A DNA stretch of 7,835 nt from Dialister sp. UBA6422 (GCA_002439665.1 DJPC01000131.1:17973-25807); one strand, 5' to 3'; numbered from the stretch's first letter, positions 1-6,746 are shown. Translations and numbers: made by a program. The notes: generated by a model not told the origin, from the letters alone.

Positions 1-980
1 ACATTGATGAAAATCTGGAACAGCCACATGGAAAAAATGCCGCAGGCCAGAAGGCTACCAAAGGCATCTCCTGAAGAACGAGATACCATAATGGTTCTAT
101 ATAAAAGAATAAAATAAAGGAATAGTACAAATATGGCGCCTATGAAGCCCAATTCTTCCCCAATGACAGAGAAAATAAAATCAGTATGATTTTCTGGAAG
201 GAAATTAAGCTGACTTTGTGTACCCTCAAATAGTCCCTGTCCGATAAATCCGCCACTGCCGATAGAAATCTTCGACTGGATGACATGGTATCCAGACCCA
301 TAAGGGTCTACACTAGGATTGAAAAGCACAAGGATACGCATTTTCTGATAGCTATGGAGCACAAAAAACCAAATCAATGGAAAAGCTACCACAAATACCA
401 AAAAAGCTCGCTTCACCAATTGCATTTTGAGACCACAAATATAAAGCATCCCAAAAGTAATCGCTGCAAAGACCAAACTAGTACCTAAATCAGGCTGAAT
501 GAAAATCAAAAGAGTAGGAAGTGCCATAAGGCAAGCTACCGGAATAAGACTTTTCCAAGTCTGATATCCATTTTTATTTTTAGAGAGCAAACGGGCTAGG
601 CAAATAATCATAAATAATTTAGCGAATTCCGATGGCTGCAAGGTAAAAGGTCCGATCTGGATCCACCGCTGCGCTCCCAAGGCACTGGTACCAGCAAATT
701 TAACCACCAAAAGTAGTATGGCATTTAATATATATAGTGCAGGTACCAAACGATACAATTTCCTATAATCAAAATACAAAGAGCCTCCAGCTACCAATAA
801 GCCTAAAATGAGAAAAACTCCCTGCTTGATCACGAAATCATATTGTCCAGGTTTTCCATCCATGTTGGCATGGGTGGCACTGGCAATAATCAAAAGGCAA
901 ATGACCGCCAATCCCAGTACCGCCATAAGAAGTGTACTGTCAATGCGCCGCCAATAACGAATCAGGTTCAATGGTTTCAT
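1..980 (-). CDS. rodA: RodA, SEDS-family peptidoglycan glycosyltransferase (partial, C-terminus outside window)
   Basis: Integral-membrane SEDS protein that polymerises lipid II into glycan strands during cell elongation, working with the PBP2 transpeptidase encoded upstream. My own translation gives 326 codons before the window edge; the family is usually 370-430 residues, so roughly the last 50-100 are missing. Seen in the sequence: several hydrophobic segments (about 17-37, 52-69, 76-94, 119-131, 145-161), the GAQRWI segment at 102-107, the LQPSEFAKL motif at 114-122, and PENHTDFIF at 262-270. Asp267 in that last motif matches the catalytic Asp of SEDS proteins. The ATG overlaps the minD stop as ATGA, and a purine-rich GGCGGAGAAGGAG abuts it. 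A TTG three codons downstream would have better spacing from AAGGAG and cannot be excluded. RodA is preferred over FtsW because of the mreBCD-mrdA context. Confidence 0.95.
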   Translation of the reverse strand, partial: MKPLNLIRYWRRIDSTLLMAVLGLAVICLLIIASATHANMDGKPGQYDFVIKQGVFLILGLLVAGGSLYFDYRKLYRLVPALYILNAILLLVVKFAGTSALGAQRWIQIGPFTLQPSEFAKLFMIICLARLLSKNKNGYQTWKSLIPVACLMALPTLLIFIQPDLGTSLVFAAITFGMLYICGLKMQLVKRAFLVFVVAFPLIWFFVLHSYQKMRILVLFNPSVDPYGSGYHVIQSKISIGSGGFIGQGLFEGTQSQLNFLPENHTDFIFSVIGEELGFIGAIFVLFLYFILLYRTIMVSRSSGDAFGSLLACGIFSMWLFQIFIN

Positions 981-1828
981 CTCCTTCTCCGCCATTTATA
1001 AGCATAGCTTGTACTATGCCAAGATAGACCATTCGTTTTTTCTTTTACCAAAGTTTCTTTGGAAGCTTCCTCTTCTCTAGCCGCTTCTTGCAAAAGATGC
1101 CCCCACCGGCTATAGGGATAATTTTTCCCTTCTAAAATAGCAGCCAATACAGACGTCACCGCTTTGCCAAAAGCCCCTTTGGAAGAAAATTCTGTCAGTT
1201 CTCCTTCATGGGCTAACCGATCTGCTTCTGCAGAGTAAGGAATGACACCAGCAAAATAATCAGGGTCTACCGTCTCTACCATGTCTGAAAAAGAAATTTG
1301 AGTATCATCTTGTTGTGAGAATTGATTCAATATCATAGTACAATCAATTTTTCTTCCCACCATGTGAATCAATTGATCCGCATTTCTTTTGGAAGCCCAT
1401 GAGGGGGCTACCACTAGGACCATTTTCTCAGAAACACGAGAAGCATATTGGATGCCGCTTCCTACCCCAGCAGGACAATCTAGTAAGATATAGTCATATT
1501 GGCTATCCACATCTTCTAATACAGTATCTAAAGCTGCTGGAATGATATCTTCCCACGTTCCTGATGGCGCAGCCGGAATAAAGTCCAAATGCTCATCAAT
1601 GGAAAGAATGACATCTTTAGGAAAACATTTTCCTTCTGACAGATCCAAAATATGGTATAAGCATTCATTTTCCACACCCAGTGCAAGATCCATGTTGCGC
1701 ATTCCCATATCTCCATCAATAAGGAGTACCCGCTTTCCCTTTCGAGAAAGAGAAATGCCCATAGAACTCGTGAGTAACGTCTTACCGACTCCCCCTTTTC
1801 CAGAAGCCACCGAGAGAATATGTGCCAT
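977..1828 (-). CDS. minD: MinD-like deviant Walker A ATPase, 283 aa
   Basis: ParA/MinD-family ATPase. Canonical MinD binds ATP, dimerises on the membrane and recruits MinC to place the division site. Seen here: deviant Walker A KGGVGKT at 11-17 with signature Lys11 and Lys16, the DGDMGMRNMD switch I segment at 38-47 containing Asp40, Walker B ILLDCPAG with Asp117, and the adenine-contact LNQ at 167-169. All ATPase residues therefore look intact. The protein is slightly longer than usual (about 265-270). Its C-terminus has no recognisable MinD amphipathic targeting helix; it is an acidic helical stretch (about 245-263) followed by an aromatic and basic tail ending in four Arg. The ATG overlaps the mrdA stop as TAATG and is preceded by AAAGGAGG at 9 nt. 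No minC or minE is present next to it. A divergent MinD paralogue with another partner is possible. Confidence 0.85.
   Translation of the reverse strand: MAHILSVASGKGGVGKTLLTSSMGISLSRKGKRVLLIDGDMGMRNMDLALGVENECLYHILDLSEGKCFPKDVILSIDEHLDFIPAAPSGTWEDIIPAALDTVLEDVDSQYDYILLDCPAGVGSGIQYASRVSEKMVLVVAPSWASKRNADQLIHMVGRKIDCTMILNQFSQQDDTQISFSDMVETVDPDYFAGVIPYSAEADRLAHEGELTEFSSKGAFGKAVTSVLAAILEGKNYPYSRWGHLLQEAAREEEASKETLVKEKTNGLSWHSTSYAYKWRRRR
981..993 (-). promoter_or_regulatory. rodA ribosome binding site inside the minD 3' end
   Basis: The minus strand reads GGCGGAGAAGGAG directly against the rodA ATG. The AAGGAG core has zero spacing to the ATG, while the upstream GGCGGAG has 6 nt. So either the first purine run drives the ATG, or AAGGAG (9 nt upstream) drives the TTG at codon 4. 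The same bases encode the Arg-rich end of MinD. Confidence 0.6.
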
Positions 1829-3705
1829 TATGGGTTCCCTCCTTTAGACGTTTTACCATCTGCCTTATCTTTGTGTTTTCCTGGTGCATAGTCACCGACG
1901 TGGAAATAAGCATCCATCATTTTTTTTACCACTGGAGCGGCTGAGTCAGAACCAAATCCACTGTGTTCAAACATACAAAGAACTACAATTTCTGGTTTAT
2001 CAAAAGGCGCATAGGCCACAAACCAGCCGTTATCCAAGCCATTGGTCTCTGCTGTACCAGATTTCCCTGCAATGGAAATGGGATAATGTTCAAAGAGCTG
2101 TCCCCCAGTACCATTATGAGACATAACCATCCGAAGCCCTGTATGGATATCATCTAAGGTAGATTTAGAAACAGGCAGAGCCCCCAATTTGTTAGGAGCA
2201 AAAATTTTCTGCGGTGTCCCGTCCAAATTATCGACTCGGCTGACCAGATAGGGTTGATATCTGAAACCGCCATTTGCCAAAGAGGCATAGACCATAGCCA
2301 TCTGAATCGGTGTGGTCAAAGTAAAGCTCTGCCCAATGGCAGCATCCATGGTTTCCCCTAAGTACCAATCCTGGTTGAATACTTTCTTTTTATACGCTTC
2401 GCTAGCTACATTGCCATCGGCTTCTCCCGCCAAGTCAATGCCGGTAGGTTTCCCCAACCCGAATTCTTCTGCCATATGAGACAGTTTATCAATACCAATA
2501 CGGCGGCCCATTTCATAGAAATACACATTATCGGATTTCTCCAGTGCTTCATAGAAATTAATCCACCCAAAAGCTTCCCCTTGGGCATTTCTTTTATCTA
2601 CCAACCAATGTTTACCACTATCAAAGATTCGTTCCTCTGGTGTCATAGCTTTGGCTTCCAAAGCGGTAGCCCCAGTGATAACTTTAAATAAAGAACCAGG
2701 TGGATACATAGAAGAAATGGTGCGGTTCTGCATTGGATGATTCTTATTATTCACAATATCGTTCCAATCCTTGGAGGAAATACCCTTACTGAAACGATTG
2801 GGATCATAACTAGGCCAGCTTGCCATAGCCAATACAGCACCGCTATTAGGATCCACCGCTACCACAGAAGCCCCAGTAGGTAAAACACCATCATGAGCCA
2901 AAGTATTAACTTGGGTTTCCATAGCCTCTTCAGCTGCTTTTTGTAGATTAGCATCCAAAGTGAGACGGACACTATTGCCAGATATAGCAGGAGTACCGCC
3001 TACATAACGGACTGGCTGACCAGATGCATTAACTTCCACCGTTTTAGAACCATTCTTACCTTCTAAATACTGGTTATATTGCCGTTCTAATCCAGAACGG
3101 CCAATCAATGTAGACGTGGTATAAGGATTGCCTTCTGCATCTCTATCATCTGGACCTGCTTCCCCTACATATCCCAATACCTGAGCACCCGCATTGCCAA
3201 AGGGATATACACGAAGAGGATTGACTTCGATTTCAATGCCAGGAAATTCATCTTTTTGTTCTTCTATTTGTGTAGCCACATCAATCCCTACATCGTTGGC
3301 CAAATAAATAGCCCCAAAGGCCAGTTTATTATCTTCAATTTTCTTTTTTAAATCACTAGTAGGTACTTTGAGGAGCGCTGATAATTTTTGCAAAGCTTCA
3401 TCACTTAGTGTATTCTTTTTGCGATCCACTGGCATGATGACGCTATATGCCGATCTAGAACCTGCTAAAATGACCCCATTTCTATCATACATGACCCCTC
3501 TTGTTGCCTGCAGGGGCAAGTGTCTGATACGGTTGCCATCGGCTTCTTCTTTATAATAATTGCCTTCAATGACCTGCATATAAAACAAGCGGACACCCAA
3601 AATAAGAAGGAGCACCATTGCCACAGAAATCATACGAGCATAGCGGGATTCTTCTCTATTTTTCAAGAGCCTTGTCAAAATGGAAGGCACATGTTTTTTT
3701 ACCAC
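1828..3705 (-). CDS. mrdA: Penicillin-binding protein 2, elongation-specific transpeptidase (class B PBP), 625 aa
   Basis: Membrane-anchored DD-transpeptidase that cross-links peptidoglycan strands made by RodA on the outer face of the cytoplasmic membrane. Seen in order: a cytoplasmic basic stretch, one transmembrane anchor (about 26-46), the PBP dimerisation domain (about 66-240, with ATRGVMYDRNG at 67-77 and IGRSGLERQY at 201-210), then the transpeptidase domain. The three active-site motifs are intact: SLFK at 338-341 (nucleophile Ser338), SDN at 391-393 and KSGT at 548-551. Length is usual for PBP2. The start is a GTG with AAGGTG seven bases upstream, overlapping the end of mreD by 7 nt, which suggests translational coupling. 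The C-terminal tail (about 605-625) is Lys/Gly-rich and probably disordered. Its place between mreD and rodA fits PBP2 rather than the division-specific PBP3. Confidence 0.96.
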   Translation of the reverse strand: MVKKHVPSILTRLLKNREESRYARMISVAMVLLLILGVRLFYMQVIEGNYYKEEADGNRIRHLPLQATRGVMYDRNGVILAGSRSAYSVIMPVDRKKNTLSDEALQKLSALLKVPTSDLKKKIEDNKLAFGAIYLANDVGIDVATQIEEQKDEFPGIEIEVNPLRVYPFGNAGAQVLGYVGEAGPDDRDAEGNPYTTSTLIGRSGLERQYNQYLEGKNGSKTVEVNASGQPVRYVGGTPAISGNSVRLTLDANLQKAAEEAMETQVNTLAHDGVLPTGASVVAVDPNSGAVLAMASWPSYDPNRFSKGISSKDWNDIVNNKNHPMQNRTISSMYPPGSLFKVITGATALEAKAMTPEERIFDSGKHWLVDKRNAQGEAFGWINFYEALEKSDNVYFYEMGRRIGIDKLSHMAEEFGLGKPTGIDLAGEADGNVASEAYKKKVFNQDWYLGETMDAAIGQSFTLTTPIQMAMVYASLANGGFRYQPYLVSRVDNLDGTPQKIFAPNKLGALPVSKSTLDDIHTGLRMVMSHNGTGGQLFEHYPISIAGKSGTAETNGLDNGWFVAYAPFDKPEIVVLCMFEHSGFGSDSAAPVVKKMMDAYFHVGDYAPGKHKDKADGKTSKGGNP

Positions 3706-4190
3706 TTCGGTTCACCTTCCCGTTTCATTCCCCACAAAATGGGGTGAAGAAATAAAGCGGCGACTCCATTCATCAAAATGAAGGGAATCCCTAAGTGCAA
3801 GAAATAAGCCACCGGCGGATAATGACTGCCAGCAAGCCACATAATAAAGCTAGAAGCTACCACATAGACAGCAGATGCAATCCAGACCGCCAAAAGGGAA
3901 ATATACCAATGCCTGTTATACCGTTCCCTGCCCAATTCCAAGAATATCATAGCAATAGCCAGGTAAGGCAAAAGTCTAAGTCCGAAGAAATTGCTGATGA
4001 CAATGTCCTGCACCAATCCACCAATAAGAGCTAAAAGCAGCGCTATCTTTTTATCATACACCAAAGTTGCGAGTGCCACTGTGGTGAGCCATATATCGGG
4101 CTGGGTAATCCCATCAAATAAAAAGGGAAGTAACGAGGTCTGCATTAAGAAGAGCACCAAGCTCAAAAGAAATACACATAAGGCACTCAT
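3699..4190 (-). CDS. mreD: MreD, rod shape-determining membrane protein, 163 aa
   Basis: Small polytopic membrane protein of the elongasome, thought to link MreC and PBP2/RodA with MreB. The 163 residues are typical for MreD. About five hydrophobic segments can be seen (roughly 3-22, 33-60, 72-86, 97-119, 126-149). The segment GLVQDIVISNFFGLRLLPYL (58-77) corresponds to the conserved GLxxD...G region of MreD, with Asp62 and Gly70. Sequence conservation in this family is low, so the call leans on length, topology, that motif and the position between mreC and mrdA. The ATG overlaps the mreC stop as ATGA. The upstream AGGTGA is only a moderate ribosome site, so coupling to mreC translation is likely. 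Confidence 0.92.
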   Translation of the reverse strand: MSALCVFLLSLVLFLMQTSLLPFLFDGITQPDIWLTTVALATLVYDKKIALLLALIGGLVQDIVISNFFGLRLLPYLAIAMIFLELGRERYNRHWYISLLAVWIASAVYVVASSFIMWLAGSHYPPVAYFLHLGIPFILMNGVAALFLHPILWGMKREGEPKW

Positions 4191-5101
4191 TCTTTTTCAC
4201 CTGCCTGATGCTTATTCGGATTCATTGGGGGTTCTTTTTTAGGCGGTTTAACCAAGATACTTTCAGGAGACGTTTTTTGAATATGATCGGTAATAACAAA
4301 TACTTCTTCTAAATGGGAAAAATCTGCAGCTGTTTTGATATAAGCCACCTGTGTTCCACCAACAGAATCTACATCTACATTTTCTACCGTACCTATGACA
4401 AGCCCTTTGGGATACACACCACCGTAACCGGATGTAACGATAGTATCCCCTTTAATCACATCTGCTTCACGAGGCAAGTTTACAAAAGCCAATTGTCCTG
4501 GATTTCCGCTATTGCCAGATACCATGGAAACCACACGAGAAGCCGGGCGCTGCACAATACCGCCTACAGAAGTACGTGGATCCAAGAGCAACTGTACTCT
4601 AGCAGAATTTTGATATACTTCACTCACAAAACCAACAAGGCCTGATGGAACAATAACTGGCATATATTTTTTTAGACCACTATCTTCCCCACGATCGATC
4701 ACCATGGTATGCGTCCATCCACCATAATCTCTAGAAATGACAGAGGCACCAGTTAAATGGTACTGGGTATATCCTTGTTTAAAAGAAAGAAGACTCTTCA
4801 ATCGAATATTTTCTGCTAAGATTTCACTATATTGAGCCTGTTCGGCACGAAGTCCTTCATTTTCTTTCTTTAATTCATCCAATTCATTCCAATTGTCCCA
4901 AATCTGACGAAAAATTCCTAGGCTATTTTCGCCTAGCCACGCTACCCGGCTGACACCGTATTCAAAAGGAGCCGCTCCTACAGATAAAGGCTGGGAAATA
5001 AAAGGAATATATTCCCTATGTCGCCAAAACCAACCGCAGAGACCCATAAATAAAAACAGTAGAACAGCGGTAATCATTTTTTTCTTACCAAAGAATAACA
5101 T
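4187..5101 (-). CDS. mreC: MreC, rod shape-determining protein, 304 aa
   Basis: Bitopic scaffold protein of the elongasome; its extracytoplasmic domain binds and activates PBP2 and links it to MreD and MreB. Seen: a basic N-terminus, one transmembrane segment (about 9-26), a coiled-coil region rich in Leu/Glu (about 72-106), then the beta-rich MreC domain (about 115-272). Conserved family segments are LLLDPRTSVGGIV at 171-183, TSGYGGVYPKGLVIGTV at 223-239 and AADFSHLEEVFV at 258-269. A Pro/Lys-rich tail (about 278-304) follows and is probably disordered. The ATG lies 2 nt after the mreB stop, with GGAGGAG 7 nt upstream inside the last mreB codons. Met9 is an alternative start but would remove the basic residues before the membrane segment. 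Confidence 0.95.
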   Translation of the reverse strand: MLFFGKKKMITAVLLFLFMGLCGWFWRHREYIPFISQPLSVGAAPFEYGVSRVAWLGENSLGIFRQIWDNWNELDELKKENEGLRAEQAQYSEILAENIRLKSLLSFKQGYTQYHLTGASVISRDYGGWTHTMVIDRGEDSGLKKYMPVIVPSGLVGFVSEVYQNSARVQLLLDPRTSVGGIVQRPASRVVSMVSGNSGNPGQLAFVNLPREADVIKGDTIVTSGYGGVYPKGLVIGTVENVDVDSVGGTQVAYIKTAADFSHLEEVFVITDHIQKTSPESILVKPPKKEPPMNPNKHQAGEKE

Positions 5102-5103
5102 GA

Positions 5104-6135
5104 TTAAGCTCCTCCATAATATTTTTCACCATTTTCAATGAGAAATGGCAATTGCTTATATTTTTCAAACGCTTCATAGCAACCTAAAGCCACCACATCT
5201 CCTGGACGATCTGCTACTACCACTGGAATACCAAGCTCCATAGAAAGCCAATCTTTAAGACCATTCAAAAGAGCACTACCGCCGGATAAAAGAAGTCCTC
5301 GTTTCATCAAGTCTTTTGCCATATCTGGCGTAGCTTTGCAAAGAAGACGGTGCATCAATTGTAGAACTGGTTGCATCATACGCTGCATCACAGGACTCAT
5401 TTCTTCTAGGGATAACTCCACTACCACTTCCACGCCATCTCGAATGCGCCTTCCCCTTACGGTAAACGTATTTTCTCCTCGATCAGAAAGGGAAATCAAA
5501 TCACTTTTTATTTTTTCTGCCTGATCAAGACCTATCATCATCTGGTACTGATCCTGCAAGTAATGACAAATCCCTACGTCGATAGAATGCCCTCCAAAAG
5601 CTGTACTTTCCTGGGCTGCTATACCGCCGCAGCTATAAATGCCTCCGTCTGTTACATCACGGCCTATGACAAGAGATAAAATCGCCTCTGGTCTCTCTAG
5701 TTCCATACCAGCACCTAGCGCCGCAGCTGCTGGAGCGGGCAGAAGATATACCTTCTGAGATCCTGCATGAATCAAAGCATCCACCAACGCATGCCGAGTG
5801 ACAGAGCTGATTTCTCCAGGAATGGCAATCATCACCGTTGGTCGACTGACAGACCGATGAAGAGATTTCTTAATAAAAAAACGAAGCATAGATTTGGTCA
5901 TTTCATAATTGGCAATGACACCATTCTGAACGGGCCATTCCAGACAATTATTTTCCGGTGCTTTATGATAATGAATCAGTGCCTCTGTACCAAATCCCAG
6001 CACATGCCCATCGATATTGTCTACTGCTACTGCACTGGCTTCAGCCAATATCATCTTATCTTTTTGGTAAATACGAACCTGAGAGGATCCCATATCGATG
6101 CCAATCCGGTTTGATAATGCTGCAAAACCTTTCAT
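5104..6135 (-). CDS. mreB: MreB-like actin homologue with degenerate ATPase motifs, 343 aa
   Basis: Actin-fold cytoskeletal protein expected to form membrane-bound filaments that organise the elongation enzymes. Retained: the phosphate-1 loop IGIDMGSS (11-18, Asp14), DGHVLGFG (42-49), NGVIANYEMTKSMLRFFI (71-88), adenine-side AEKIK (206-210) and SGGSALLNGL (284-293). Changed: the canonical IEEPMAAAIG reads LPAPAAAALG (132-141), losing both Glu, and the phosphate-2 motif DIGGGTTE reads VIGRDVTD (156-163), losing the Asp and the Gly-Gly-Thr. The reading frame is open and length normal (usual 330-347), so this is a divergent protein, not a broken gene. The ATG chosen lies where MreB proteins normally begin, but its GGAG is 11 nt away. 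An in-frame TTG at 6192 would add 19 residues including a hydrophobic LWSSLWSIVI stretch. First gene of the operon. Confidence 0.9.
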   Translation of the reverse strand: MKGFAALSNRIGIDMGSSQVRIYQKDKMILAEASAVAVDNIDGHVLGFGTEALIHYHKAPENNCLEWPVQNGVIANYEMTKSMLRFFIKKSLHRSVSRPTVMIAIPGEISSVTRHALVDALIHAGSQKVYLLPAPAAAALGAGMELERPEAILSLVIGRDVTDGGIYSCGGIAAQESTAFGGHSIDVGICHYLQDQYQMMIGLDQAEKIKSDLISLSDRGENTFTVRGRRIRDGVEVVVELSLEEMSPVMQRMMQPVLQLMHRLLCKATPDMAKDLMKRGLLLSGGSALLNGLKDWLSMELGIPVVVADRPGDVVALGCYEAFEKYKQLPFLIENGEKYYGGA

Positions 6136-6136
6136 T

Positions 6137-6181
6137 CTAATTGATTCTCCACCTATGACTATAGACCATAAGGAACTCCAT
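6137..6181 (-). CDS. Possible 14-codon leader ORF upstream of mreB
   Basis: The minus strand reads GAGG, 5 nt, ATG, then an open frame giving MEFLMVYSHRWRIN and TAG. The stop lies one base before the mreB ATG, a spacing suited to translational coupling. The mreB ribosome site AGGTGGAG lies inside this frame and is itself rather far (11 nt) from the mreB ATG. A short ORF of this size can arise by chance, so this remains a candidate only. No homologue is recognised. Confidence 0.25.
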   Translation of the reverse strand: MEFLMVYSHRWRIN

Positions 6182-6198
6182 AGTATCCTCAAAAGTCT

Positions 6199-6226
6199 CT
6201 TATATATATGATATATGACATGTCAT
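6199..6226 (-). promoter_or_regulatory. Candidate proximal promoter of the mre operon (P2)
   Basis: On the minus strand, ATGACA (6226-6221; 5 of 6 to TTGACA) is followed after 16 nt by TATAAG (6204-6199; 5 of 6 to TATAAT). Initiation would fall just before the GAGG of the possible leader ORF. The region is low-complexity TATA sequence, so chance matches are easy. The -35 box and most of the spacer lie inside an 18-bp palindrome. Confidence 0.35.
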
Positions 6227-6229
6227 ATA
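6212..6229. repeat. 18-bp perfect palindrome, candidate operator
   Basis: TATATGACATGTCATATA is its own reverse complement over all 18 bases, centred between 6220 and 6221. It covers the -35 and spacer of the proximal mre promoter candidate and lies downstream of the distal one. This placement would suit a dimeric repressor site. The cognate regulator is unknown. Confidence 0.5.
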
Positions 6230-6258
6230 GTACTTCTTATAAATAGATGCACTGTAAC

Positions 6259-6287
6259 ATTATAGCATGTTTGCCTAGGTCTAGGAA
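6259..6287 (-). promoter_or_regulatory. Candidate distal promoter of the mre operon (P1, extended -10)
   Basis: The minus strand carries TGCTATAAT (6267-6259), a consensus -10 with the TGn extension. At 17 nt upstream is TTCCTA (6287-6282), a poor -35, which an extended -10 can tolerate. Transcription would start near 6252, giving an untranslated leader of about 117 nt before mreB that includes the 18-bp palindrome. Confidence 0.5.
6274..6285. repeat. Small inverted repeat CCTAG-GT-CTAGG over the P1 -35 region
   Basis: Two 5-bp arms, CCTAG and CTAGG, are separated by GT. The right arm overlaps the -35 position of the distal mre promoter candidate. It could be a regulator half-site pair, but it is short enough to occur by chance. 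Confidence 0.3.
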
Positions 6288-6568
6288 AAAAAATTTGTCC
6301 TCCTTAGCAGTTATAGCAGGTGCTACTTTGTGATTGGTTTCTTTCTGCAAAGATAGCTGTTTCTATATGATTTTATACAATCAAAAATAGGATCTTGTAT
6401 TTAGAAATAGGAAATGACTAGAACTTTAAAGCTAAAAGAAATTCTTTGATATTCTAAAATGCCATGCTGTATTTTTTGAAGCATGTGGTAACTACTATGT
6501 AAGAACTATTGGTATGTAAAATAAAATATATAAACGACCATACTTTCTCATTGTATTAGAAAATAAAC

Positions 6569-6617
6569 AATTTACAATAAAATTCTTTGAAAAAAATATT
6601 GAATTTTTATGTAAATT
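6569..6617. repeat. AT-rich inverted repeat upstream of the cbiK promoter
   Basis: The 17-nt arms at 6569-6585 and 6601-6617 are reverse complements at 15 of 17 positions, separated by a 15-nt A-rich spacer. The outer parts read AATTTAC and GTAAATT. The right arm ends four bases before the -35 box of the cbiK promoter candidate, a position suited to a regulator site or an UP-like element. The composition is too AT-rich for a good terminator. Confidence 0.45.
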
Positions 6618-6621
6618 TTGA

Positions 6622-6650
6622 TTGACTTTATAAGAACATTGTACTAAACT
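6622..6650 (+). promoter_or_regulatory. Candidate cbiK promoter
   Basis: TTGACT (6622-6627; 5 of 6 to TTGACA), a 17-nt spacer, and TAAACT (6645-6650; 4 of 6 to TATAAT). Predicted start near 6657, giving a leader of about 114 nt. This is the best-spaced sigma-A-type match found upstream of the gene. Confidence 0.5.
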
Positions 6651-6668
6651 TAAGGCATATTAAATATA

Positions 6669-6746
6669 GCATGCAAGAACAACGAGTACTTGGGAAAATA
6701 CTTGTTTTCTCCTATGCTGTATCCCCGCATGCAAAAAGTATACGGG
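6669..6746 (+). promoter_or_regulatory. Possible structured leader of cbiK
   Basis: The untranslated leader contains two GCATGC copies (6669-6674 and 6727-6732) able to pair with each other, an inner AACAA/TTGTT pairing, a direct repeat TACTTG at 6687 and 6699 (12-nt period), and CCCG/CGGG (6724-6727 with 6743-6746) just before the ribosome site. The GCATGC and CCCG pairings share a base and so compete. No known riboswitch family was recognised. This could be an RNA thermosensor-like or protein-bound leader, or simply chance. Confidence 0.25.

Noticed and set aside
285..488. 67-codon open frame on the plus strand
   Set aside because: It is antisense to rodA, whose catalytic-loop motifs are read from the other strand across this stretch.
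1542..1847. 101-codon open frame on the plus strand opposite minD
   Set aside because: It lies wholly opposite the minD Walker motifs and the mrdA-minD junction, with no good ribosome site or family resemblance.
5767..6114. 115-codon open frame on the plus strand opposite mreB
   Set aside because: It is antisense to the conserved N-terminal half of MreB and its translation has no recognisable features.
5104..6135. mreB as a pseudogene
   Set aside because: The frame is open over a normal length, most structural motifs are kept and the downstream genes are tightly coupled. Substitution of active-site residues points to functional divergence rather than decay.
6463..6485. CATGCT/AGCATG hairpin as a terminator
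   Set aside because: Only a 6-bp stem with an 11-nt loop, no T-run after it on either strand, and no gene ending nearby.
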